Part shown: piece by piece, positions 24,820 to 32,479 of the stretch
How the letters are laid out: each line of letters starts with the position of its first letter
Numbering within the stretch: the first letter of the stretch is position 1
From: Sporosarcina luteola
GTDB lineage: Bacteria; Bacillota; Bacilli; Bacillales_A; Planococcaceae
Direction: 5' to 3'
DNA: 64,000 nucleotides
Assembly: GCF_023715585.1 (NCBI RefSeq)
Contig: NZ_JAMBOK010000001.1
Span: 1,798,001 to 1,862,000, forward strand
Made by a program: the position numbers and the translations under genes
The notes under the pieces: model-generated
Told to the model about the DNA's origin: nothing
Databases searched by the model: none
What the model saw: the letters and a program-made list of their open reading frames with translations, nothing else

Positions 24820-25785
24820 ATGAAAAGATCAACTACCCTAACCATCGGATTCTTATTTCTTTTATCCCTAGGAGTCATCGTTTTATTGGCGAACCAGCTA
24901 AAGACGGACAAATCCCTCATGCAGGAGGGATCGCCAGCTGCAACAGAAGAGAAGAGCGGAGAGATTGCGTATAATCCGCCTTCCATCGACGATGTACCTG
25001 AAGGACCAATGGGAGATGCAATTTTAAGAGGTCGCGAGCTCATAAATGATACATCCAATGCGATTCGCGAAAAAGCTTCCTCAGTTGAGGATGGGGAAAA
25101 TCTTGTGAATCAATTATCATGTACAAGCTGCCACGCAGGAGACGGACTCGATCAAGACACTTCATCTCTTGTAGGCGTTGCGGCAGTTTATCCACAATAT
25201 AATGAAAGGGCTGACAAAGTCCTTACTCTTGAAGATCGCATTAACGGATGCATGGTGCGCAGCATGAATGGCCAACCATTTGAAGAAGACGATGAGGACT
25301 TGAATGCGATGGTCGCTTATTTAACGTATATTTCTGAAGGAATACCAATGGGGGCAGAGCTTAAATGGCTTGGCAAAAACGATATGAAAGACGTCCCTAT
25401 TCCTGACGTGGAGAATGGCGAAAGAGTGTTCCAACAATCATGTGTCGCCTGCCACGCTTCAGACGGATCAGGCACCGGACCAAATACAGGGCCGGCGCTT
25501 TGGGGAGATGGCTCCTTTAACGACGGTGCCGGGATGGCGCGCATGTCCAAAAATGCTGGATTCATCAAAAACAATATGCCGCTCGGCCAGCCGAATTCAT
25601 TGACGGACCAAGAAGCCGCCGACCTCGCAGCATTTATCCTTTCCCAAGATCGACCTGAATGGAAAGGCCATGACAAAGACTGGCCGAAAGGAAATCGCCC
25701 AACGGATGTCATGACGAAGGAGCTTCGCGATCAAGTCAAGGACGGGACGATTGATTGGGAAAAAGTGCTTGGGAAAGATAAATAG
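24820..25785 (+). CDS. Diheme cytochrome c, thiosulfate dehydrogenase (TsdA)-like
   Basis: A 321-residue exported protein. A single N-terminal hydrophobic segment (residues 7-24) acts as signal or anchor. Two c-type heme sites are present, CTSCH (near 106) and CVACH (near 208), each in a cytochrome c domain. Between them lies INGCMVRSMNGQPF, which resembles the TsdA motif whose cysteine can ligate the active-site heme. The length fits TsdA-like diheme proteins, which oxidise thiosulfate to tetrathionate or do the reverse. The identification as TsdA is inferred from that motif; a general electron-transfer cytochrome is the alternative. It is monocistronic with a terminator. Confidence 0.7.
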   Translation: MKRSTTLTIGFLFLLSLGVIVLLANQLKTDKSLMQEGSPAATEEKSGEIAYNPPSIDDVPEGPMGDAILRGRELINDTSNAIREKASSVEDGENLVNQLSCTSCHAGDGLDQDTSSLVGVAAVYPQYNERADKVLTLEDRINGCMVRSMNGQPFEEDDEDLNAMVAYLTYISEGIPMGAELKWLGKNDMKDVPIPDVENGERVFQQSCVACHASDGSGTGPNTGPALWGDGSFNDGAGMARMSKNAGFIKNNMPLGQPNSLTDQEAADLAAFILSQDRPEWKGHDKDWPKGNRPTDVMTKELRDQVKDGTIDWEKVLGKDK

Positions 25786-25796
25786 CAGGAATGAAA

Positions 25797-25825
25797 ATCG
25801 CCCTCAATATACGGTTGAGGGCGAT
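25797..25825. terminator. Intrinsic terminator between convergent genes
   Basis: ATCGCCCTCAA and TTGAGGGCGAT form an 11-bp stem with a seven-base loop. The T tract is weak on both sides. Confidence 0.6.
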
Positions 25826-25878
25826 TATAACATTGGAGAATCAGTAGCATTCCCGGACTTGGGATGGCCTCAATATTC

Positions 25879-26661
25879 TTAATGAATAAATTGCGCCAAC
25901 AGCCTGTTGAACTTTTCACGCTCTTCCCTGAAAGCGCCATGCCCACTATATTTGAACGGCATTAGCTGCGAATTTGGGATTAATTGATTCATTTCCTTAG
26001 CTTGTGAAAATGGAATAACTTTGTCATGGACGCCGTGTATAATTAACGTAGGGGCGACAATTTTTGGTAGATCGTCATACAAATTCAACTCTCTTAATAA
26101 GACAATAATTGCGGCAGTCGACCATCCTGCAGCTTGCATTCCCATTTGAAAGAACCAATCCGAGAATCGAGCGGTTATATACTGAAAGAAAAAACCATCA
26201 ATGACATCCTGCATCATTTTAGGTCGGTCATTTAACGTTTGTGCAAGGTATCGATCAGCTGTTTCTGCTGTAAAACCTGTGGGAGCCGCCGCGTCGACAA
26301 GCACTAGTCAGGATACGCCGTAACCGTTATATCTAGTCATATACCGAATCGCAATAGCACCGCCCGTCGAGTGACCTACAAGCGCAAAGTTTTCTAATTG
26401 AAGTGCAGCGACAACAGCACGGATATCATCCGCCAATCTATCTATATTATAGCCATCCAAAGGTTTATCCGAATTCCCAAAGCCCCTCCAGTCAATGCCG
26501 ATACATCGATACCCCATCTTCGGAAGGACATCAAACTGATATTCAAACTGTTTATGACTCAACGGCCACCCATGTATAAATACAATGGTCTTGCTGCCTT
26601 CCGGGTTAAGATCTTCGACGTATAAATTTACTCCTGACTCTACAGTGACAAAATATCCGAT
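25879..26661 (-). pseudogene. Alpha/beta hydrolase disrupted by an in-frame TGA and lacking an ATG start
   Basis: The frame from 26661 to 25879 encodes a complete alpha/beta hydrolase of about 260 codons. It has HGWPLSHKQFEYQFD (oxyanion region), DWRGFGNSDKP, the nucleophile elbow VGHSTGGAIA, and a late HDK aspartate and GHGAF histidine. A TGA codon at 26308-26310 interrupts it where homologues have a sense codon before LVLVDAAAP (CGA to TGA is the simplest change). In addition, the codon seven bases after GGAGG is ATC (26659-26661) rather than ATG, although the following YFVTVESGVNLYVEDL is conserved. Two lesions make loss of function likely. The two halves might be made separately, but each lacks part of the active site. 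Confidence 0.75.
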
Positions 26662-26755
26662 AGCAATTCCTCCGTGGTTATAATGGTTTCGCCTATAAGA
26701 TATTCATCTCTATAGTCACATGTGCTAATTTGCCGAGCGGAGCTGAGTAAAAAAA

Positions 26756-26788
26756 GAAACCCTGCCAAATGTTAATTTGACAAGGTTC
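26756..26788 (-). terminator. Terminator beyond the tRNA-Ala fragment
   Basis: On the minus strand AACCTTGTCAAAT and ATTTGGCAGGGTT pair imperfectly and are followed by seven T. It is probably the original terminator of the tRNA gene, left behind at the far end of the inserted island. Confidence 0.6.
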
Positions 26789-26790
26789 CT

Positions 26791-26837
26791 ATTGATGGAG
26801 CATACCGGGTTCGAACCGGTGACCTTCACACTGCCAG
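26791..26837 (-). repeat. Distal attachment repeat: 3' half of tRNA-Ala
   Basis: These 47 bp are identical to 30790-30836. They contain the tRNA-Ala 3' half from the anticodon loop to the discriminator base (26796-26837), with TGGAGCATACC and GGTTCGAACC recognisable, plus five bases beyond it. The 5' half of the tRNA is absent. The copy lies in the same orientation as the intact tRNA, 3,999 bp away, as expected for an integrated element. Confidence 0.85.
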
Positions 26838-26906
26838 TAAAGCAGTCACTTTATCGTGATAAATTGTAGATGTTGTTATATCAAGATTCGTTAACAATTT
26901 TCAAAT

Positions 26907-27115
26907 TCAACTTACCCTGCTCTCAATGCTTGTTTCGGTATCACCAATGAACCGATCCGTATGCTGCACGAATAACGATTGACGCACCATTCGCATCTGT
27001 TGCATTGTCATCAGCATAGATGATTGTCGTTTTAAGCAATGAATCAAGTTGAATACCATCTTTCGTTTTAGCTTCTTTAAGGGGAATGTTTTTGCATCAA
27101 TCAAAAACAACATCT
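26907..27115 (-). pseudogene. Fragment resembling a metallo-beta-lactamase-fold (ComEC-like) protein
   Basis: On the minus strand one frame reads KTKDGIQLDSLLKTTIIYAD and then NATDANGASIVIRAAYGSVHW before a stop. A shifted frame continues GDTETSIESRV. Together these resemble the N-x-x-S-[IL]-V and GD motifs late in ComEC-like metallo-beta-lactamase domains, broken by a small deletion. No start, no metal-binding HxHxDH and no other parts are found. The family call is tentative. Confidence 0.35.
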
Positions 27116-27196
27116 CAAAGTTAGTCTGTGCTACTTACACTTTCCTCTATCATTAAATAAGATGTGTATGGAACTAATCTGCATCCAAGACACTAT

Positions 27197-27322
27197 TTAC
27201 ACTTCTTTTTCATGTTCTTCCGTCATTCCTGGGAGTTCTTCATCCGCTTTACCAACGTGATAATCAAAACTGCTGACTGAAAAAAGCATAACGATAAGCG
27301 CTGCCCATATCCATCTTTTCAA
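27197..27322 (-). CDS. Small exported peptide, candidate quorum-sensing pro-peptide (intact copy)
   Basis: A 41-codon frame from TTG 27322, with AAGGAAAGG upstream and starting two bases after the stop of the preceding gene. The sequence begins KRWIWAALIVMLFSVSS: a charged start, then a hydrophobic segment ending in small residues, as in secretion signals. The hydrophilic tail DEELPGMTEEHEKEV follows. Size and architecture match the pro-peptides partnered with RRNPP regulators (PapR, NprX, Phr). A homologous but broken copy lies next to the NprR-like regulator at 28717-28841. The mature peptide cannot be defined from sequence alone. Confidence 0.55.
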   Translation of the reverse strand: MKRWIWAALIVMLFSVSSFDYHVGKADEELPGMTEEHEKEV

Positions 27323-27323
27323 C

Positions 27324-27797
27324 TCATCTCGTCCTTTCCTTCAAGAATAAATTATTGCAGTTATTTTGTAAGCGGCTTACAAATAAGAAAGCCAAGATAT
27401 AAAATAGAGATATAATTAATACAAAATAATTGTATTCTGTATTAATAACGTAATTGATTCCGAAAAAGGGTGTATAAAACAGCAAATAGATTGGGTACTG
27501 GATTGATGAAATAACATCCAATATTGTGTTTTGAATTAATGTGTCCTCAAAGATTTTTATAATAAAGATTATTAAACCTGAAATAAATCCTATTATAAAA
27601 AAATACCTTAAGATTTCCCTTATACTATTAGTTGTTCCCTTTTTGACGAAAGCCACCAAAGTCATTATTAATAAAGACGAAGCAATTATATTAATAATAC
27701 TCAAATTTGTGTCAGGATACTTTATAGAAGGAATTAAATTAACTAGAAAAGCAGTCAAATACACACACAAAAGTATTATAATTCTTCTGTTTTTCAT
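27324..27797 (-). CDS. Multi-pass membrane protein of unknown function in the island
   Basis: A 157-residue hydrophobic protein with about five membrane helices (IIILLCVYLTAFLVNLIP; IINIIASSLLIMTLVAFV; YFFIIGFISGLIIFII and two more). It is AT-rich, with a basic N-terminus and C-terminus. I chose ATG 27797, preceded by AAAGGAGAG; the longer frame overlaps the upstream gene. It follows the 27799-28362 gene by one base and is translationally coupled to the peptide gene at 27322. By position it might export or sense the peptide, but this is speculative. Confidence 0.55.
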   Translation of the reverse strand: MKNRRIIILLCVYLTAFLVNLIPSIKYPDTNLSIINIIASSLLIMTLVAFVKKGTTNSIREILRYFFIIGFISGLIIFIIKIFEDTLIQNTILDVISSIQYPIYLLFYTPFFGINYVINTEYNYFVLIISLFYILAFLFVSRLQNNCNNLFLKERTR

Positions 27798-27798
27798 T

Positions 27799-28362
27799 TT
27801 ACTTCTCTCCTTTTGTATTAGCTTCATAGTTTAACAAAATATCCTTTGGTATAGTATCTTCAAATTCCAGCTTATATTTCTTTAATTCCAAGAAACTTTC
27901 ATCTAATATTACAACTTCAAAAGTGTTTTCTTCAGGATCTCCAGAGAGTAAATAAAATTCTTTATTAACTACATCATATTCAAAATCAATAAGAGTCCTG
28001 TTATTAGCATATGCTACCTTCAAATTTTCGAAATTATCACTCATTGTAATAATGGAAAAGTTATTTAAGATTATTTTTTGCTTGTCTATATTTAATACTT
28101 TACTTACCCACATCGCCTTATTTTCCGATTTAACTCGCAAAGTCTTTTTTCCTGTATTTAAATCAATTGAATATACTGTAAGATCTTTCTCATCCTCATT
28201 TGAATTTCCGTATATAACTAATTCGCCATTATTATTTTCAAGATAAAAACCATATGTTAGGTCCTCAAGTTCAGTAAAATTCTTCAATAGGAGATTTTCA
28301 GTATCTAAAGTATATATTCCAACAGTTCTATTCCCATCTTCTTCATATACATTAGTCAACAC
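27799..28362 (-). CDS. AT-rich protein of unknown function, probably N-terminally truncated
   Basis: A 187-residue hydrophilic protein of repeated beta-strand-like segments (LTVYSIDLNTGKKTLRV; FLELKKYKLEFEDTIP), suggestive of a beta-propeller-like or immunity-type secreted protein. It has no signal peptide. GTG 28362 has GGAAGG ten bases upstream. The frame continues upstream as FEDYFVITEGFIH after an in-frame TAG (MS, stop, FEDYF), so the original N-terminus may have been lost. The gene is coupled to the membrane protein gene downstream. Confidence 0.45.
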   Translation of the reverse strand: MLTNVYEEDGNRTVGIYTLDTENLLLKNFTELEDLTYGFYLENNNGELVIYGNSNEDEKDLTVYSIDLNTGKKTLRVKSENKAMWVSKVLNIDKQKIILNNFSIITMSDNFENLKVAYANNRTLIDFEYDVVNKEFYLLSGDPEENTFEVVILDESFLELKKYKLEFEDTIPKDILLNYEANTKGEK

Positions 28363-28646
28363 ATGAATAAATCCTTCCGTAATAACGAAGTAATCCTCAA
28401 ACTAAGACATAGTTTGAAATGCAGAAACCGAAAACTTAGATGGTTACCAACAAGAGTGCTAATTAAAAATTTCTTAATCAGCTACACCTGACTGGTAAAT
28501 GTTCTTTATTGGGGATCCTCACATGATTAATATTTTAATTAATGAACATATCCCCAAAATGAAACCTATATTGAAGAACATCGGCCGATAATTCTTACAA
28601 TTCAATTATTACATGTATTTCCATGTGTTGTCTACTTCTTTTTTTT

Positions 28647-28711
28647 GCACAAACATAAAGAAAAACATGCTATTAATAGCATGTTTTAAACTACTTTTTG
28701 TGCAAAAAGGC
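28647..28711. repeat. Nested inverted repeat inside the island
   Basis: The inner perfect palindrome AAAACATGCTATT plus its mirror (28663-28688) is enclosed by outer arms TTTTTTGCACAAA and TTTTGTGCAAAAA. It can act as a terminator for the peptide copy upstream on either strand, or be the remains of a small inverted-repeat element. Confidence 0.45.
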
Positions 28712-28716
28712 ACTAT

Positions 28717-28841
28717 TTACATTTTAAATTCATTTTCTTGCTTAATTGCTGGGAGTTCTTCATCCATTTCACCAATTTGTTATTGAAATCTGCTGACTGA
28801 AAAAAGCAAAACAATTAGGACTGCCCACATCCATTTTTCAA
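28717..28841 (-). pseudogene. Broken second copy of the small peptide gene
   Basis: This stretch aligns over its whole length with the intact peptide gene at 27197-27322 (shared TTGAAAA, GTGGGCAGT, TTTTTTCAGTCAGCAG and GATGAAGAACTCCCAG blocks) but is one base shorter. The missing base lies just after the start and shifts the frame. The WMWAVLIVLLFSVS signal then continues to an in-frame TAA where the intact copy has GATTATC. The ending DEELPAIKQENEFKM differs from the intact copy. It begins at the end of the regulator gene, the usual place for an RRNPP pro-peptide. Confidence 0.55.
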
Positions 28842-28914
28842 CTCAACCCTTGTCCTCGACAATCATCTTGTAATAGCTGACAGCCTTTTTATACCTTCCA
28901 GTCCCTGTATATAG

Positions 28915-30093
28915 CTACGCAAGCCTTCTCGCATAATCCTTCCAAGATTTGTCGTGCCCTATTTTTCTGAAGGTACGTACAGCGGCAATAAGCACCTCTT
29001 CTATTCTTTTATCGTTTAAACATAAAGCTTGATAGACATTAAAATGGGTTGCATAGTATTCCTTCTTGACATCAGATAATTCCGTCAAAAGACATGTACC
29101 TTTATTTACCCAGTGTGCAACAGTATCCCAATTCTCTAGCCTTTCATTTTCCTTCACTAGCGAAAAAATAGAATACATCAAATCACTAGGCTTTTCCTTT
29201 TGATCGACTGCTTTCTCGAAATACGATATCGCGCTTTCCGACTCTCCCATTGTTGAGTAAACATCTCCAATATTTTGATTTAGCATACCTGAAAATGTGT
29301 GTAAACCGAATTGAAGGCAAATTTGTTCAGCAAGTTTAAACACTTGGAGCGCTTTTGAAAGCTGTCCAATATTTTTGTAAGAGATACCTGAAATTATATG
29401 ACATTCCGCAACTCTCCGTCCCGCCATAATCTTTTGAAAGTATGGAAATGCTTGCTTTGCCTTTTCAAGCGCTTCAAATTTTTGACCATCCGCCATCAAA
29501 GCGACAGAGCTTACATAGGCAAAATCAGCCTCTTCAAACGGAGAAAGGGATATGTGTTCCATTTGTTTTATAGCTTTATCAAATGCAACCATACATCTTT
29601 TCAAATCGCCATTTGAATAGGAAGCCATTCCTTCTATTTGAAAAATTCGGAACAACTGTACAGGCTCTAATCCATGCTTCATCTCAAAATACGGCGATAG
29701 TTCCAGCAAAACATCGTTAGCCAGACACGACATGACTAACTGTAAGCGCAATACCATTAATTCCAAATCAATTCGCGTTCGAAAGTTAAACCGCCCTTTT
29801 GCAATAAGCTCTAAAAGTTCAAAAATGAACTTTTCAGCCCCTTCCCGATCTCGCAAATTAATAATATGTTCAAAACGTTCCTCAAAACTCTCGATCCCTA
29901 ACTGCTCCTGCTCTCCGCCTGATATCGATATCCCTAAGCGCTCCAACAACAGAGCCACAATCTCATCACTGGGTTCGCTCTTTCCATTCTCAATTCTACT
30001 TAAATGTGAGGTGGAACATATATCTTTGGCTAATGTTTCTAGTTTTATATTTTGTCTAGTTCGCTCAAATTTAATTACGAGGCCAACATTCAT
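28915..30093 (-). CDS. NprR/PlcR-like transcriptional regulator (RRNPP), truncated by TAG
   Basis: A 392-residue protein. An N-terminal XRE helix-turn-helix covers residues 1-60 (FERTRQNIKLETLAKDICS; SHLSRIENGKSEPS). A long array of TPR helices follows (AECHIISGISYKNIGQLSKA; GDVYSTMGESESAISYFEKA), as in NprR and PlcR, which bind re-imported signalling peptides. The frame stops at TAG (28915-28917), but the same frame continues 23 more codons (LYTGTGRYKKAVSYYKMIVE) to TGA at 28843. The total would be about 416 residues, the usual NprR length. The last TPR helix is therefore lost unless the TAG is read through. ATG 30093 follows GAGGTGAG. Confidence 0.8.
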   Translation of the reverse strand: MNVGLVIKFERTRQNIKLETLAKDICSTSHLSRIENGKSEPSDEIVALLLERLGISISGGEQEQLGIESFEERFEHIINLRDREGAEKFIFELLELIAKGRFNFRTRIDLELMVLRLQLVMSCLANDVLLELSPYFEMKHGLEPVQLFRIFQIEGMASYSNGDLKRCMVAFDKAIKQMEHISLSPFEEADFAYVSSVALMADGQKFEALEKAKQAFPYFQKIMAGRRVAECHIISGISYKNIGQLSKALQVFKLAEQICLQFGLHTFSGMLNQNIGDVYSTMGESESAISYFEKAVDQKEKPSDLMYSIFSLVKENERLENWDTVAHWVNKGTCLLTELSDVKKEYYATHFNVYQALCLNDKRIEEVLIAAVRTFRKIGHDKSWKDYARRLA

Positions 30094-30745
30094 AATTCTC
30101 ACCTCTTCAGAGAAATTTAACAATATATTACCATTGAAATAAACAGAACAGAAGGGAATTCGATGAAATTCCTGAGACTATTATAAAAGGGTAAGTTGGT
30201 AGATTTCAAAATCTTGTTTGAAGCTTAAGCGCAAATCGAACTCAAATACTTTGTTATATAAAAATGCAACCCAGAAAGCTTACGCTAAACTGTGTTGCAC
30301 AAATCTTGAAAAGCAATTATTATTTCTAACACTATTGAATTAGCTCACAAATTAATATTCCCACAAATCTATAATCAACTTGAAGAATATTATTATCGAT
30401 GGAAAAAGATCGTTTTATCTTCTTCAAATAAAAACATAATAAGCGAGTAAAAGAAAAACGGCAAGCCTAGGAAGATATCCAATCGCTTCACCGTTTTTAT
30501 TTCTCTTTGCCTAAAGAAGAAAATATCCATGACAGTTGGCATCTCAAGGAAGGAATGTTTGAGTATGACGAAAAATTATATTGAAATTAGGCTCCTTTAC
30601 TTTTTGCAAATAGTTTTTTCGGATACAAACTTGCAACGTAATACCAGACATTACCAGTCGGCTTGCCGATCATAAAGTTACAACAAATTTACATCATCAG
30701 TCACTTTTCAACATCACTTTCAATCCAATGAATAATTCCTTAAAA
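30094..30745. other. Gene-free AT-rich end of the island
   Basis: About 650 bp without a convincing gene on either strand. It holds two imperfect inverted repeats, TGCAACCCAG/CTGTGTTGCA (30267-30299) and AAAAACGG/CCGTTTTT (about 30449-30499), the second resembling a terminator. The position next to the tRNA is where an integrase gene would be expected, but none remains. Confidence 0.5.
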
Positions 30746-30777
30746 AGAAAAAAAGAACCCTAATATACCAAGGGTTC
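30746..30777 (-). terminator. Terminator of tRNA-Ala
   Basis: GAACCCT and AGGGTTC form a stem with a nine-base AT loop; on the minus strand it is followed by a T run. It lies 18 bp beyond the tRNA 3' end. Confidence 0.7.
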
Positions 30778-30794
30778 AGTCAGTATTTTATTGA

Positions 30795-30867
30795 TGGAGC
30801 ATACCGGGTTCGAACCGGTGACCTTCACACTGCCAGCGTGACACTCTCCCAGCTGAGCTAATGCCCC
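30795..30867 (-). tRNA. tRNA-Ala (anticodon GGC)
   Basis: 73 nt on the minus strand, folding as a standard cloverleaf. The acceptor arms are GGGGCAT and ATGCTCC, the D arm is GCTC...GAGT, the anticodon loop CTGGCAG gives GGC (alanine, codon GCC), and the T arm CCGG-TTCGAAC-CCGG is intact. The CCA end is not encoded. Its 3' half is duplicated at 26791-26837, so it served as the attachment site of the island. Confidence 0.9.
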
Positions 30868-30934
30868 GTAAATCTGCTACAATATAGATTATAACATGTC
30901 ATAGAAAAAAGACAATAGATCGGGGGAGATCTCC

Positions 30935-31954
30935 TTGCAACATGCTGAAAAGGAACTGAAGGATACGGTGTTTCTGTGCGATCAGAAAGGGATGCTGAAT
31001 CCCGAGGCGATCGGATTTGCCCGCCGTCCGTTCATTATAAGCAATTTAAGTGGCCATTTTATGCGGAAGAAGAAATGGAATTATTGGTGTGTGTTCGGTG
31101 AGGACCTTCTATTTTCAGCGGCGATCAGCCATTTGGATTATGCAGCTGTCTGCTTCGTCTATATGCTCGATTACGAGACGCAGCGCTTCTATGAGAAGCA
31201 GGTTGTGCTTCCTTTCGGCCGGAAGGTGAAGATGCCTGAAGACGTACTCGGAAGTGTGAAGTTCGTCAATGAGCGGATTTCCGTTCAGCTCGTGCATATG
31301 CAAGGAGAAACCCATCTATCAGTGACAATTCCGGATTTTGATAATGAAGTACTGCATGCCGATCTGCATATAACACACCCGGAAGAGGACGATTCATTGA
31401 ACGTTGTCATCCCCCGCAGCCGGGATCGTTTCCAATTCACAGCGAAGCATCATACATTGCCAACTGCGGGGTTCGTGAAGATCGGGGAGAAACGGTATGA
31501 TTTCAATCCCGATTATAGCTTTGCAGTGCTCGATTATGGACGCGGTGTCTGGCCGCGCGAAGCGGAGTGGAATTGGGCGCTGGCTTCCCAGCGTTCAGGA
31601 GGACGACGGATCGGACTAAACTTTGGCGGTAAATGGACTGACGGTACGGGCATGACGGAAAATGCGGTGTTCGTGGATGGCGTCATGACGAAACTGCATG
31701 AGGATGTCATCTTTTCGTATGACAAGGACAATTACATGCATCCATGGCATATCGGGACAAAGTTTTCCGACGATGTAAATTTGACTTTCTCTCCGTTTTA
31801 CGAACGGGTTTCCAAGACGAATGCACAGCTTGTACAAACGAACGTCAACCAACTTGTCGGCTATTTCAATGGCCGCGTCAAACTGCACGACGGTTCGACG
31901 CTCAGAATCCGGCAAATGCTCGGCTGCGCGGAAGACCACCGCGCGAAATGGTAG
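30935..31954 (+). CDS. DUF2804 domain-containing protein
   Basis: A 339-residue soluble protein matching DUF2804 over its full length. It has an N-terminal cysteine region (VFLCDQKGMLNPEAIGFARRP), WNYWCVFGEDLLFSAAISHL, and the late motif YGRGVWPREAEWNWALAS. The domain is thought to have a lipocalin- or hydroxysteroid-dehydrogenase-like beta fold; the function is unknown. The start is TTG 30935 behind GGGGGAGA. It ends at a strong terminator, beyond which array D begins. Confidence 0.8.
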   Translation: MQHAEKELKDTVFLCDQKGMLNPEAIGFARRPFIISNLSGHFMRKKKWNYWCVFGEDLLFSAAISHLDYAAVCFVYMLDYETQRFYEKQVVLPFGRKVKMPEDVLGSVKFVNERISVQLVHMQGETHLSVTIPDFDNEVLHADLHITHPEEDDSLNVVIPRSRDRFQFTAKHHTLPTAGFVKIGEKRYDFNPDYSFAVLDYGRGVWPREAEWNWALASQRSGGRRIGLNFGGKWTDGTGMTENAVFVDGVMTKLHEDVIFSYDKDNYMHPWHIGTKFSDDVNLTFSPFYERVSKTNAQLVQTNVNQLVGYFNGRVKLHDGSTLRIRQMLGCAEDHRAKW

Positions 31955-31959
31955 ACTGG

Positions 31960-31989
31960 AACAACCGGCGATAGCGCCGGTTGTTTTTT
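31960..31989 (+). terminator. Intrinsic terminator of the DUF2804 gene
   Basis: AACAACCGGCG and CGCCGGTTGTT form an 11-bp stem with a four-base loop, followed by TTTTT. Confidence 0.85.
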
Positions 31990-32002
31990 ATGCGCAAAAG
32001 TG

Positions 32003-32331
32003 GTTGTCACCGACCGACTCGACAAGGGTTATCACCGATTCTCGGCACTTTATCACCGACTCGGGAGAGGTTATCACCGATTCTCGACACTTTATCACCG
32101 ACTCGGGAGTGTTTACCACCGACTCTCGACACTTTATCACCGATTCGTACGAGTTTACCACCGACTCAGTTAAATTTCCCCGTTCCCCGACGCCATAAAA
32201 TAGGTTATCACCGGTCAACAGCAATTTATCACCGCTTGTCCGCTCGCTAGTTATCACCGATCACTCCATGTTTATCACCACATAGACAGACTTTATCACC
32301 GCTTGGCAGGAGGTGATCACCACTTACCCAC
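32003..32331. repeat. Tandem array D: about 13 units, 21-bp period, TTATCACCGA core
   Basis: Seven consecutive units start every 21 bp from 32029 with TTATCACCGA or TTACCACCGA, followed by 11-bp tails that partly alternate (TTCTCGACACT, CTCGGGAGTGT). After an interrupted stretch (32176-32203), five more copies of TTATCACC follow at 21-25 bp intervals to about 32331. The core is unrelated to arrays A-C. The array begins 14 bp beyond the DUF2804 terminator and lies upstream of the YusW gene. Confidence 0.85.
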
Positions 32332-32479
32332 AATTCCAATGGATTTTAATAGATTCACGCGGACAACTCCCCTTTCCACCCAGCCCCATGTCGCGATTCC
32401 TCCGAAACGGCCTTTGTGTTTAATTTTGCGGAATGAAGGAAATTACTGAACGGAAGACTACAACAGGAGGTTTGCGATC

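Larger units (their letters stand above)
26791..30836. mobile_element. Decayed 4.0-kb genomic island integrated at tRNA-Ala(GGC)
   Basis: The region is bounded by the two 47-bp direct repeats (26791-26837 and 30790-30836), one inside an intact tRNA gene and one in a truncated copy. The interior is much more AT-rich than the flanks. It carries an NprR-like regulator with a premature stop, one intact and one broken copy of a small peptide gene, two AT-rich genes of unknown function, and a gene fragment. No integrase or excisionase gene remains, so it can no longer move by itself. Boundaries are read directly; the island interpretation is inferred. Confidence 0.75.

Noticed and set aside
26308..26310. 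TGA as selenocysteine codon in the alpha/beta hydrolase
   Set aside because: The position is not catalytic, no SECIS-like hairpin is evident, and a simple CGA to TGA change explains it. The start codon is also damaged.
26796..26837. A second tRNA-Ala gene
   Set aside because: Only the 3' half is present; the acceptor and D arms cannot form with the upstream sequence.
32003..32331. Plasmid-type iterons or a DnaA-box replication origin
   Set aside because: TTATCACCG differs from the DnaA box TTATCCACA at key positions, and there is no replication initiator gene nearby; the same period occurs with unrelated cores elsewhere.
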